Assembly: GCA_963921195.1 (NCBI GenBank)
Contig: OY992538.1
Location: 12,300,330 to 12,364,329, forward strand
Reading direction: 5' to 3'
DNA: 64,000 nt
From: Pegoplata infirma
Taxonomy: Eukaryota; Arthropoda; Insecta; Diptera; Anthomyiidae
The notes under the pieces are model-generated. The model was not told the origin of the DNA. It did no database searches and saw nothing but the letters and a program-made list of their open reading frames with translations. Both the position numbers and the translations under genes were made by a program. Positions 23,212-33,594 of this stretch are shown here, one piece after another (within the stretch, counting starts at the first letter, position 1; every line of letters begins with the position of its first letter).

Positions 23212-24221
23212 GGCCTATTCACAGTTATGACTGGTTATGACTAGTGTTTGGGAATTCCCGGACTTTTCAATTTCCCGGGAAACGGGAAAAAAATAATTTA
23301 TTTCCCGGGATTCCCGGGAATCCCGGGAAATTTTCATTATTAATATAAATCATAAGAAACATTAAAATTTCACCAAGTTTTTATTAAAAACAGTTTTATA
23401 ACAGATAAACAATTAATTAAAACATAAAAATCAAAAAATAAAAGTTAAAAATCCTAAAATACAATAAAAACAAAACAAAAAAAAAATATTGCAACTTTTT
23501 TCCCCACAAAAAATCGCAAAAAATAGCTAAAAATCGCAAAAAACTTTAAAACTGCGTTATTCGAGCAAAAACTAATATAGTTGGCAGCACTTTTAATATT
23601 TGTTCTGGAAATGTAAATTCTAGGTTCAAAATTTTTATATTTTTTGACAGTCTTAGCAAAATTATCATTAACACGTATATTTCTGAATTTTAAATTTTTT
23701 CATGATATTGTCATACTTTTTACACTTGGTCAGTTTTCCTATGAATATATATTTACACTGTTCTTCCAAATAGAAACCTACAAAAAATAGCAAATGTAAT
23801 TATACCTGTATGTAAAAAAAATATTAAAAATTAAATTAAAATAAACGTTTTTTATGTAAAATGGTTTATTTTATAAAATTCCCGGATTTCCCGGGAAAAA
23901 TTAAAAAAATTCCCGGGAATTCCCGTCAGTCTTTTCCCGGGAATTCCCGGGAAATCCGACCCGGGAATTCCCGGACCCCAAACACTAGTTATGACTAATT
24001 TTATTATTTTTAAACCTCATTTTCGCTGTGTTTGTTGTAAACACAATCATAAAAAGTCTTAAAATTTAAAATTATTTGTCAATTTTGAGACGATGTGGGT
24101 AGCAGTTCTTTATTTTTTTTAAATTTTCAAACGAAATTTGATTTTTTTTATGATTGTTTACAACAACCACAGGGAAAAAATTGAGTTATGATTGATTTAT
24201 GACTTTTTTTGTGAATAGGCC
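23212..24221. mobile_element. GGCCTATTCAC-ended palindromic element
   Basis: Inverted arms (GGCCTATTCACAGTTATGAC on the left; the right arm ends GTGAATAGGCC) share words GTTATGACT and TGTTGTAAACA. The hAT MITE at 23242-23987 is inserted near its left end. Termini resemble those of 12555-12695. Confidence 0.7.
23242..23987. mobile_element. hAT MITE with CCCGGGAATTCCCGGG words, 8-base target duplication
   Basis: It begins TAGTGTTTGGGAATTCCCGG, and the inverse of its right end is TAGTGTTTGGGGTCCGGGAA. It is flanked by GTTATGAC on both sides (23234-23241, 23988-23995). Both ends are made of overlapping AATTCCCGG / CCGGGAATT palindromes, in sharp contrast to the AT-rich core. Length is 746 bases. 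Confidence 0.92.
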
Positions 24222-24429
24222 CCTAAAACGACATGATTTTTTAAGTGCAGTTATATTTCCAAAACAGAATGAAATGTTGTAAATTTGTGTATTTCTTCTG
24301 TATTTTATTTTTATCCAATTTCATTTAATTTTTGTTTTGAAACCGTTGTAAAATTAAAAAAGTTGCAAATTTTGATTTTTGAGGATAAAATTGGAGTTAC
24401 AAAAAATCGTCAAAATGTATATAAAACAA

Positions 24430-24963
24430 TATACAATAAAACAAAACATAAAAAATATTGCAACCTTTTCACCCACAAAAAATCGCAAAAAATAGCTAAA
24501 AATTGCAAAAAACTTTAAAACTGCGTTATTCGAGCAAAAACCAATTAATTGGCAGCACTTTTAATATTTGTTCTGGAAATGTAAGTTCTAGGTTCAAAAT
24601 TTTATATTTTTTTGACAGTCTTAGCAAAATTATCATTCACCGACGTATATTTTTTGACTTTTTAAGTTTTTTCATGATATTGTCATACTTTTTACACTTG
24701 GTCAGTTTTTCTATGAATATATATTTGCACTGTTCTTCCAAATAGAAAAACTACAAAAACTAGCAAATGTAATTGTACCTGTATGTAAAAAAATATTAAA
24801 AATTAAATTAAAATAAACGTTTTTTATATAAAATGGATTATTTTATAAAATTCCCGGATTTCCCGGGAAAAATTAAAAAAATTCCCGGGAATTCCCGTTA
24901 GTCTTTTCCCGGGAATTCCCGGGAAATCCGAACCGGGAATTCCCGGACCCCAAACACTATAAT
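24430..24963. mobile_element. Right-hand part of a second CCCGGGAATTCCCGGG hAT MITE
   Basis: From about 24430 to 24963 the sequence closely parallels 23467-23987 in the same orientation, including the core phrase GCGTTATTCGAGCAAAAACC and the final CCGGACCCCAAACACTA. The left terminus is missing. Confidence 0.8.
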
Positions 24964-25344
24964 CAAATCAGAAAATCGTCAGTCGTCATTTTGCAAAATT
25001 TCATGAAAAAATCGTCAAAATGACGAAAAATCGTCACTTCTGGCAGCACTGCTCTTTTAATTAAAAAGAGTATGAATACCGGAAATAAATCTTACTTCCG
25101 TTTACGTTCATCGTTTTTAGTTCCTTTTTTGTTTTAATGAAACACCCTGTTGTGTTTCCACAACAAGTTGTTCGAAAACATACATAAATATTTTTACTTC
25201 CCAATGGGGGTATTCAGAATCACAGAAAAAAGCGGAAACGAAAAAGACTTGTATTTTGCTTCCATAAGTGTTAGTGACATCACATAATAGGCCCTTTTTG
25301 TTTATTTTTTTATCTTTTATCACCCGTGAAAAAAATAATTATAT

Positions 25345-25450
25345 CAAAACATATCTTCTTTGATAAAAACATATATGGATCATATATGTATAAATGGATG
25401 TAATCAGATCTACTCCATATATATTCATATCTGCTTCAGATATTTTTTTT
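25345..25450 (-). repeat. Dispersed repeat shared with 13817-13905
   Basis: ATATTCATATCTGCTTCAGA and neighbouring words are the inverse of the sequence near 13820-13900. No ends are defined. Confidence 0.55.
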
Positions 25451-25496
25451 ATAAATACCAAAGAGAGTCATTTACAATAAGAAAATCATTCACAAT

Positions 25497-26654
25497 GCAG
25501 ACCGGATTTACTTTATTTAGTTAAAAAATGGGTCAAATCAAGTCCAGAATTTTTTTTATAATTTTTTTCTGAAATTACATACAATTAGTAAATATAAACA
25601 GAAAAACAAATTAAGCTCTGTCCAAAATGTAAAGAATAAGAAATAAATTAAATTTAATCCTAGGATTAACTCAGATTTATTCATACCATTTTACATTTTG
25701 GACAACGCTTAATTTTTTTCCTGTTTATACACTCATAGAAATATCTTATTGTTAGTAGAAAAATTAGTAAACCCATTGTAGATCAAGTTTTACAGAATAA
25801 CGCCGTATTCAACAAAAATTAATGTTGACATCGTTGAATAATCAGTAAAGTTGAATCAACTTTTTACAACGCTTATACAGAATTCAATAGATAAATCAAA
25901 ATAGAAAAAACAACCCTGTTCGTTCATTTTTTTTTTATTATTAACGAGTGACGAGTGAGTTGGTAGCAATGTGAATCGTGTTTATCTCTTATAAAATTAT
26001 TTTATGTGTTTGTTTTTTATAAAAATATTTATTATTATAAAAATAAATAAAAATAGGATCTGATTTGTAAATATTTGGTAAGTAAAAAAATACATTGATT
26101 ACTTTATGTATTCATACTATATTAAAACGTTTTTTGTTTTTTTAGGATTTTGTTTTGGTATCACCAAATAACTGGAGAATGGCTTATGAGTGCATAACAT
26201 GGATAAACGAAGTGTGTGTGAAAATCTTTGTGAAAATCTTCAAATATTGCAGCTTAAAAAGCCGACGATAATACAAAAATATTGTGATTTATGCTTAATA
26301 AAAGAATATTAACAAATAACAACACGTTTTTTTATTAATAAAATTTCTTATAATAACAAAAATATGAGTTGAATTTACAAAAAATAAGAGTTGATTTACA
26401 AAAAAACGAGTTGATCAACTTTTACAAAAACTGACAATAATTTTTATTGAAATCAACATAAATATTTGTAGGGTCAAAATCAACAATGATTTCTGTTGAA
26501 TTTACAACGATTTTCTTTGGGAATACAATGATTTTTGGTTGAGTGTATTAACTAATTGAATTTAGACTCAGAAAAAAATATAAAAAAAATTCTGGACTTG
26601 ATTTGACCAATTTTTTAACTAAACAGAGTTAATCCTAATCTTAATCCGGTCTGC
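25497..26654. mobile_element. GCAGACCGGATT inverted-repeat element with nested insertion
   Basis: Long inverted arms begin GCAGACCGGATT and share TCAAATCAAGTCCAGAATTT and TTTACATTTTGGAC-type phrases. The right arm ends AATCCGGTCTGC. The centre is taken by the CACTC element 25730-26545. Confidence 0.72.
25730..26545. mobile_element. CACTCATAGAAATATC-ended element, TA target duplication
   Basis: It starts CACTCATAGAAATATC and ends TTGGTTGAGTG, with TA on both sides. Subterminal words such as GTTGAATTTACAA are iterated. The centre (25900-26330) is unique and non-coding. Confidence 0.7.
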
Positions 26655-26786
26655 AAAAAACAAGCCAATGTTAAAAAACATTTAGTCAATTAAAAAAACT
26701 TTTACAATTTTTTAATTCACTTTAAAAATTTTAAAATGCATATGAAATGTGTAATTGAAAATGGTATAGATCGTGAAAAACCCTAA

Positions 26787-26971
26787 AGGGCAGTTTACAC
26801 GTTAACTACCCTTGACCACCCTTATCTACTATTTCCCAGTATTGGTGATACGGTTTGCCGGGTTTAAATAATTTTGTATGAAAAATTATTTGAATTTGAC
26901 AATTGCTATCCTCCAATACTGGGAAATAGTAGATAAGGGTAGTCAAGGGTAGTTAACGTGTAAATCAAGCT
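26787..26971. mobile_element. 185-base foldback MITE with TAA duplication
   Basis: Arms of about 70 bases (containing TTTACACGTTAACTACCCTT and TCTACTATTTCCCAGTATTG) are almost perfect inverted repeats. The flanks are TAA on both sides (26784-26786, 26972-26974), so a PIF/Harbinger-like origin is likely. A transcript would fold into a long hairpin. Confidence 0.87.
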
Positions 26972-27244
26972 TAATAAAAGCTTTTTTGAGTCCATTGTAC
27001 TTAAGTGTTTCTTCACAATACAGCAGCAAGCAGCAAACAGCAAAATTTTTACTTGTATTTTGTTGTTGCGCCAACCAGACCTTTGAAGATTTAATTCCCT
27101 AATTCAATTTCTTAAATCTGATTTAAAATAATTGAATTAATTCCCTGTTTCTATAAATCGAAAAGAATTAATTCATTATTTAATTCACTTAATTTCATTG
27201 CAAAGAATTAATTCTTTGATTTGATTAAATTGAATTAATACATT

Positions 27245-27375
27245 TTGATTTGAATCAACTGATTCAAATCACTTTGATTTGAATCAACTGATTCAAATCA
27301 CTTTGATTTGAATCAACTGATTCAAATCACTTTTGATTTAAATCAACTGATTCAAATCACTTTTGGTTTGAATCA
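27245..27375 (+). repeat. Tandem ~29-base repeat TTGATTTGAATCAACTGATTC, left arm
   Basis: About four to five copies of the unit TTTGATTTGAATCAACTGAT, each itself palindromic. The counterpart in the right arm is 28610-28760 with TTGATTTGAATCAATTGA words. Confidence 0.85.
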
Positions 27376-28035
27376 ACTTGATTTAAACTTTTTTCACTTA
27401 AATCAAACACTAAAAATGGACATTATAAAAATCTTATCATGTCTGATTGCGTTATACGGAGTTCACACTACAGAATTTGTACTCGTTTAAGCCACTTGTT
27501 TAAAAAAGTAAACAAAATCGTTCACACTACATTTTGCTCGTTTAACGCTGAGTGTTTAACGTTTGTAAACAAACGCACATAACCTAATTCTGAAAAAAAA
27601 TTGCAAAAATATTTCTAAAATCCTTTTAAACTTTGGCGGAAGACAAGATATTTTATTTTTTTATAACATTTACATAACACCACTACACGGAACACCTTTT
27701 TATTGACTCATTCCAAGTAAATAGGAGGATTTTTCTGTTTTTTGTTCCGGACCTGTCCGAAGCTGTTTGCATATTTATACTTCAATGGAAGGCAAAATTC
27801 ACTATTAGTGCAGCTTTTCCAATATAATTATAAATAAAACACACACTTTTTTCTGATTTTTCAGTAGTTTTTATTAGTTCTTTAATTATTTATAATTTCT
27901 CAATTTTCCATTGTTTTGCTAAGAAAATGGCGGACCGATACATAAGCTGGTTGCTATGAAATCTTATTTTTTGGCATAAAATAAAGAAAAATTAAAAGAA
28001 AATATACCGTAAATGTGTACCTTTAGTCTAGAGTT

Positions 28036-28460
28036 GGGCGCTGGTCACGTGATTTGCTTGATTCACGTGAATCACGCGTGAGTGTTTTTCATTTCAATCA
28101 CGTGATTGTGAGTGAGCGTGATTTGAAAAAAAAAAACTGAGTGAGTGATTAGTGAGTGAGTCATTTATTTTATGCGTGAGTTTGCGTGATTAGATTTTTT
28201 GATTTGCCCAATTTTTTTTAAATTTTCGTGAAAAATTTTTTTTAAATTTTTTTTTTTTTTTTGGTAAGAAAATTTTATTGCGTGAGTGGATTTTGCGTGA
28301 CTCACGCGTGAGCGTGATTGAATCTGGCGTGAGTCACGCGTGAGTGTGAGTAAGTTTTTTATTACTCACGTGAATAGTGAGTGAGCGTGAGTAAAAAATA
28401 TTGCGTGAGTGATTAGTGAGTGATCCGATTATTTTTTGCGTGAGTGAGTGTGAGTAAAAA
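28036..28460. repeat. Cluster of CACGTGA / CACGCGTGAG / GTGAGTGA words
   Basis: A GC-richer island in AT-rich sequence, made almost only of variants of GTGAGTGA, CACGTGAATCACG and CACGCGTGAG in both orientations. It begins TAGAGTTGGGCGC, which resembles a hAT-type terminus (compare TAGTGTTTGGG at 23242), but no matching right terminus was found. CACGTG is an E-box core, here probably incidental. Confidence 0.75.
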
Positions 28461-29294
28461 ATGCAGCTTGTGCGTTGCCAATAAAATGTACACTATTAAA
28501 TTCTGTTGCTTTGACTTTTTGCTTGCTACTACCGCACAAGCATAAATGTTATAGTATGTGTGTGCGTGTGTAAAGTAAATACTTTGATTTAAGAAAAAAA
28601 TGTTTAAATCAACTGATTCAAAACATTTTTGATTTGAATCAATTGATTTGAATCAAATTGATTTGAATCAATTGATTTGAATCAAATTGATTTGAATCAA
28701 TTGATTTGAATCAAATTGATTTGATTTGAATCAAGTTTGTTTGATTTGAATCAAGTGAATCAAATCATTATTTAAACAAGGAATTAAACAAAAAATTTGT
28801 TAATTCTTTCAACAAATAGTTGAAATTAATTCTTTTGAATCAAATCATCAAGAATTAATTCCTTGATTTATTAATATGAATTAATCTTTTTGCGAATCAA
28901 ATCAAAAAGTGAATTAATTCTTCAAAGGTCTGGCGCCAACAACAAAATACATGTAAAAATTTTGCTGTCTGCTGCTTGCTGCTGTATTGTGAAGAAACAC
29001 TAATAATTGTCAATTGTATATGAACCACCCTGTTATATTCTATATCGAAAAAAAATTCGCCTTTTCATTTTCTAGATGTTCGAAAAGAATAAAAATCAAC
29101 TCTGCGTTTCATTCCACCACATAGCGATTATTTATACAACACTCGTGTAAAAAATTTATTGTATTAAAAAAAGCTGAACAACAAAGTCCATATAAAATTT
29201 TAACAGAAAATTCTGAGCGTATTAATCATCATAGCTAAAAATTGACATTATAATAAAAAGTGAATATTATAGCAAAAAAAAGAACATTTTACTA

Positions 29295-29392
29295 ATGAGT
29301 GCTAAAAAACGGTTATAAACTATTTAAATTGGTTATAAAATCATTAAAATTCTATGTCCTTGAACAATTACATATTATTTGCTAAAAAATAA
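29295..29392 (+). promoter_or_regulatory. Two very short upstream ORFs before PPP1R15
   Basis: ATG at 29295 opens a 7-codon frame ending 29318, and ATG at 29354 opens a 12-codon frame ending 29392. If the transcript starts upstream, they would act as uORFs; the transcription start cannot be placed from sequence. Short uORFs are a known control of stress-response mRNAs of this class. Confidence 0.35.
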
Positions 29393-29758
29393 ATAAGATC
29401 ACGTCGACATATTAGACAAAGCAGATACTTGAAAAAAAAAAACCAGTTGAAAAGAAAATTAAAAAAAAAAAATACCCCACACATACACACACGTTGAAAT
29501 ATTTCTGGTGCTTTTGTGTTAACGAATAATTTTATACGGAATCACAGAAGAGAACACAAAGGGGGTAAAGATAATTATTGTGAATTGTTCAATATAAAAA
29601 TTGTATTTAAATACATTTTTTTTCGTTCGTTGATAACAAAGACATAAAAAAAAGTTATAAATATTGCAATTGACAGAACATTGCTTTCATCATCAAATTT
29701 TCCATTACGAGAAAAATCGTTCTCAATTGTAATTTTAGCGTCGCATTTTCCTAAACCA

Positions 29759-30172
29759 ATGTTATTTGTTGTTCAAAATTACAATGTACAAATTAATGCA
29801 AAAGGAATGAAAACCATGGAGCAACGCTGCCCTAACAGCCCGCTAACAACATGTGGGACAATTACAACTAATACAATTAAAATTACTTCAAAAGAATTAC
29901 AACAACAACGCTATGTTCGTGTATCCTTGCAAGGTTTGGATAATCAATTTGTATTAAAACCAACTGCTACTGTTAACGTAGACAATTTAATTAACCACAA
30001 CAACAACAAGATTAGAGACATCGATTGTGCCTACTACTCCTCATCATCCTTATATAAGAATAGAAGAATATCTTTGCGTCATCGCTTTTTATTTAAAAAC
30101 AAACTAAAAAAATTGCGTTATAACAATCATAAGACTCCACGATTTACTTGGCATCATTATTCAGATATATGA
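29759..30172 (+). CDS. Long upstream ORF overlapping the PPP1R15 start (ATGA)
   Basis: An open frame runs from 29648 to TGA at 30170-30172. The first ATG is 29759 (137 residues), and ATG 29816 (AAAACCATGG) has the best start context (118 residues). Codon choice looks protein-coding (GTT, GGT TTG GAT, CGT CAT CGC) rather than random AT-rich sequence. The peptide is rich in Asn, Lys and Arg near its end (RRISLRHRFLFKNKLKKLRY) and I recognise no domain. Its TGA overlaps the ATG of the PPP1R15 frame as ATGA, in the -1 register. It may be a translated uORF with termination-reinitiation, an N-terminal extension joined by an intron or a sequence error, or a separate product. No slippery heptamer is evident. 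Confidence 0.5.
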   Translation: MLFVVQNYNVQINAKGMKTMEQRCPNSPLTTCGTITTNTIKITSKELQQQRYVRVSLQGLDNQFVLKPTATVNVDNLINHNNNKIRDIDCAYYSSSSLYKNRRISLRHRFLFKNKLKKLRYNNHKTPRFTWHHYSDI

Positions 30173-33131
30173 TTTCGAGTACGAAACAAAAATCACAACA
30201 AAATAAAACAAAACAAAAACAGCTCAATACCTGCCTTAGGAAAACCTTAAAATCATCAACATTAGATTCCATAACAAAACAATCATTGGATAGTAATAAA
30301 ATAACAAAACCCACAATGTCGTCATTGACAGCGAATTTATGTGCGGCAGCAGCTGCTGCATCAGCGGGAAAAACATCTACTACTGGTAAATCTCCTATGG
30401 AGGGAGTAGTTGTTAATAGTATAATCTACTCGAAACCCTCATTTTGTAGTATTGTAGTAGATTTAGGCGGAGGCTCTGCTAAAGGAGAAATCCCGCCCAT
30501 TACAAAACACAAAATTTCCTGTTCTGATAAACTATTTGGCAATAACGGGTTTATACCCACTGCAATGGATATAAAAACAAATCCCCTGGGCTTTGCCTCG
30601 GCATGTTTAGCGGGATTTGCCTCAGCAGCTCTAACGCCACCTTCCCTCGCTCCACAAGCAAAGACAGCTCAAAAAGATGCCCAGTTATATCGAATGTGTA
30701 CAACCATGAATGGTTCAATACATCATCAAATATCAGATATATGTGATAATCTTCTAGCCATGGCACAATTTATTGGGGTCGCTAATGATCATGATGATGA
30801 CGATGATGATGATGAGAGTCTCATTGAGTTTGCCTATGACAATGAGCACTACGAAGAAGATGAAGAGGATGAAAGTGATGATGAAGACGACGATGATGAT
30901 GAGACTGATGATGAAGATGTGGAATATGAAAACGATGATGATGATTACCTGGATGCTGATACAGACATTATCAATTTCAATTACGAATGTCCCACTATGC
31001 ATGCACCAAAATTAAATTGTGATAAAAGGAAAAAGGTGCAGTAATAGATTTTTTTTTTTATATTTCACATTTTTTTAAAGAATTACACATTTTACACCCC
31101 TTCAGTTCTGCCAACATTTTCTTATCGAATATGCTTCCGATTCTAAAGACTGTTTCTTAAAGAAGTTCTTTGTAATCTGAGCACTTTTTTCTAAAGAAAA
31201 TGTCTTCGTGGATTGATTCTAATTATATATTCAAAGATACAGTTTTTAAATTGTGAGACACTTTTCTATAGAAAAATGTCAAGTTCTGACATTTTTTGAA
31301 TAGAAATATTTTAAGATTTTATAAGAAAATGAATTAACCAGAATTTTCAGGCATTTTTGAAAAACAAAAAAAATAGATTTTTAGACATTTTTCCAAAAAA
31401 AAAAACTTGATTTTGAGACAATTTTCTATACAAGAAAAATTAAATAATATTTAGATTTTAAAACACTTCTTTTTAGAAAAATCTTCAGGTACTTGAATAC
31501 TACACAAAGTCTCAGATTCTGAGACATTTTCCTATAGAAAAAATTTCAGATTCTGAGACTTTTTCCTATAGAAAAAGTATCAGATTCTGAAGCATTTTCT
31601 CTTTAAAAAGAGTTTCAGATTCAATGACATTTTCCTACAGAAAATGTCTCAGATTCTGAGACATTTTCCAATAGAAAAAGTCAGATTCTGACACATTTCC
31701 TATAGAAAAAAGACTCGGATTCTAAGACATTTTCCTATAAAAAAAGTCAGACTGAGACATTTTCCTATAGAAAAATTATCAGATTCTGAGACATTTTCCT
31801 ATAGAAAAATTATCAGATTCTGAGACATTTTCCTATAGAAAAAATATCAGGTTCTGAGGCATTTTCCTATAGAAAAAGTATCAGATTCTGAGACATTTTC
31901 CTATAGAAAAAGTCTCAGATACTAAGAAATTTTCCTATGCAAAAAGTCGCAGGTTCTGAGACATTTTCTTATAAAAAAGTCACAGATTCTGAGATATTTT
32001 CTTAAAGAAAAAAATAACAGATTCTGAGACATTTTCCTATAGAAAGTGAATTTTTCCTATTTAAAACTGTTACACCCGTTCTAGATTAGCAACCAACAAA
32101 GCAACCATAGAGGGTGTTCAGTGTTACATTTGACGTTTACAAACGCCAAACTCGATAGTAAGCAATGGTTAGCAATTTCATATAGACACTTGATTGCTAG
32201 CAATCTATAGTAGAACAGGCGCTCTACCATCAATTGTATACCATCATTGTATACAACTGTCCGGATAAGCAATCACAGCCATTACTATCGATTGTGACGT
32301 ATGATGGAAGTGATGATTGCTAATCTAGACCGGGTGTTAGGTTCGGGACATTTTCTCTATTTAAATAATTAACATTTTCCCTTTAGAAAAATTCCTTATT
32401 CTTAGAAATGGTTCGACCGCCTTTTAGGTCCGCCCTCTTTTGTGGGCGGGGTTACAAAAATTTATTTTAATAATGCCTTAAGTTCAAAAGTCTTAACAAA
32501 TAAATTTGTTAATATTTCTCCTAAGGGTGTCCTTCGATGTTTCTCATCGACATCTCTCTTTCCTAAACGCTCCTGTCAATTTTTATTTTGTAGGGTATAA
32601 AAGATTCGGCACAGCCGAATATAATACACTCGCTTGTTTTTAGTTCAATAAGACCATTTTTAAATTAAAGGTCATATAATTAACATATTGATATACATTT
32701 TTTTTTTATACAATTCACAACAGGTACGTTTTAATACAAAACCCATTGTACATGTTATGCATACTTGGAATTATGCTTATCGAGCCGCTCGTAAAGGTCA
32801 ATGGGAGATGTTTGCACGTGATCGTGAACGATTTAAATTGCGTGTTCAAAGGGCTGCTACAATGTTAAATCCCATTTTACAATCTGAACATCGTCAAAAA
32901 ATATACGAAAAACGATTTATTACGAATAATAACAACGATGTTGATCAAAAAAACAGTCATCAAAAATTGAAAGCCGCGGTTGAAGTAAAATTTGAAAAGG
33001 CAAACCCAGCAGTGGAAAATACCAACAAAGTGGAAAATATAAACACTATTACAGAATCCAAAAAATCTTACCAAAAAAAGAAACGCAAGAAGAAAAGATT
33101 TTGTAAAATGGGGAATAAACATTATTTTTAA
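30169..33131 (+). CDS. PPP1R15: PPP1R15 (GADD34/CReP-like), regulatory subunit of eIF2alpha phosphatase
   Basis: Two exons: 30169-31035 and 32724-33131 (GT at 31036, AG at 32723), giving 424 residues from ATG 30169. The splice joins RKK to VRFN and so creates the PP1-docking KVRF motif (residues 289-292). This is followed by the hallmark block HVMHTWNYAYRAARKGQW and ARDRERF (about 299-326), which in this family helps assemble PP1, actin and eIF2alpha. PPP1R15 directs PP1 to dephosphorylate eIF2alpha and so restores translation after stress. Before it lies a strongly acidic stretch of Asp/Glu (about 207-267), an alanine run (about 59-66) and a low-complexity N-terminus. The C-terminus is Lys-rich. 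The intron carries a minisatellite, a MITE and a HINE fragment. The start is uncertain because a coding-like ORF overlaps it as ATGA. Confidence 0.95.
31240..32055 (+). repeat. Minisatellite in the PPP1R15 intron, ~33-base unit
   Basis: About twenty units containing TTTTCCTATAGAAAAAG and TCTCAGATTCTGAGACA, best preserved at 31515-32040 and degenerate on the left. Each unit has two short palindromes (TTTTCTATAGAAAA-like and TCTCAGATTCTGAGA). No splice-like sequence inside is obvious. Confidence 0.88.
32073..32336. mobile_element. 264-base PIF/Harbinger-like MITE in the PPP1R15 intron
   Basis: The ends CACCCGTTCTAGATTAGCAA and, inverted, CACCCGGTCTAGATTAGCAA are flanked by TTA on both sides (32070-32072, 32337-32339). 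Further inverted words include GCAATGGTTAGCAA and TGTATACAA-like segments. Non-coding. Confidence 0.88.
32425..32640 (+). mobile_element. HINE 3' portion in the PPP1R15 intron
   Basis: CCGCCCTCTTTTGTGGGCGG, then AAGATTCGGCACAGCCGAAT and CACTCGCTTGTTTTT match the last ~220 bases of 11398-12100. It ends about 80 bases before the exon 2 acceptor. Confidence 0.8.
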
Positions 33132-33241
33132 TAGTATTTTTATTTTTAATTGTGTTACACTGTTAAAATTAGTTTATTTTACTTTTAATTTCTTTTTATA
33201 CATACAGGTAAATGTTGAATCTTAAATTTACTGTATATATA

Positions 33242-33247
33242 AATAAA
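33242..33247 (+). terminator. PPP1R15 polyadenylation signal
   Basis: AATAAA about 110 bases after the stop codon is the first canonical hexamer downstream. Another ATAAAT-type word follows near 33269. Confidence 0.6.
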
Positions 33248-33594
33248 ATCTAATAATAACGAAATTTAATAAATATATCTTAAGGAATTTCTACTTAATT
33301 GTTTTGGTTTTATTTTCTATTTTATAAGAGTTATTTATAGAAAAAAAAACAAGCAAAATTATCAAAAAAAAAAAAAAAATCAATAAAATTATTTTAAAAA
33401 TCATAAACTTAACCAGTTTTATTTAAAATTTAATTTGAAAAGGTACTTTAATGAGTGACTTAAATTGTCCTAACTATCGGTTCATCAAAAAAATTCTAGA
33501 GGAATACTTAAGCTACAATTTGTGAGTCACAGAGTGTCACGGACTACAATATTTATAGATGTAATTCAAAAACATCAAAATAGATTCTACTTGT

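Larger units (their letters stand above)
22515..25051. mobile_element. Non-autonomous hAT element with TCGTCAAAA-word interior, 8-base target duplication
   Basis: The ends CAGTGCTGCCAGGC and, inverted, CAGTGCTGCCAGAAG are flanked by CTCTTTTA on both sides (22507-22514, 25052-25059). Subterminal regions repeat ATCGTCAAA / GACGATTTT words. It contains two further elements (23212-24221 and 24430-24960). No transposase is visible. Confidence 0.88.
27005..29000. mobile_element. 2.0 kb inverted-repeat element built from TTGATTTGAATCAA words
   Basis: Outer arms of about 90 bases (GTGTTTCTTCACAATACAGC, AGCAAGCAGCA, GTATTTTGTTGTTG, AGACCTTTGAAGA) are inverted repeats. The flanks are TAA on both sides (27002-27004, 29001-29003). 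Next inward, both arms contain iterated TTGATTTGAATCAA palindromes. The centre (27430-28590) holds different sequence, including a CACGTGA cluster. It ends about 0.7 kb upstream of the PPP1R15 coding region. Confidence 0.82.

Noticed and set aside
28036..28460. CACGTG cluster as a dedicated enhancer
   Set aside because: The words are embedded in a mobile-element-like repeat with many variants; there is no independent sign of regulatory selection.
29681..29758. Extension of the upstream ORF to the TTG at 29681
   Set aside because: No reason to use TTG when ATGs at 29759 and 29816 have usable contexts.
30754..31015. Overlapping open frames within the Asp/Glu-rich part of PPP1R15 (both strands)
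   Set aside because: GAT-repeat DNA yields Met-rich and Ile-rich shadow frames; the plus frame continuous with PPP1R15 is the real one.
31515..32055. Regularly spaced repeats that could suggest a CRISPR array
   Set aside because: Full-length tandem units without spacers, inside an intron of a fly gene.
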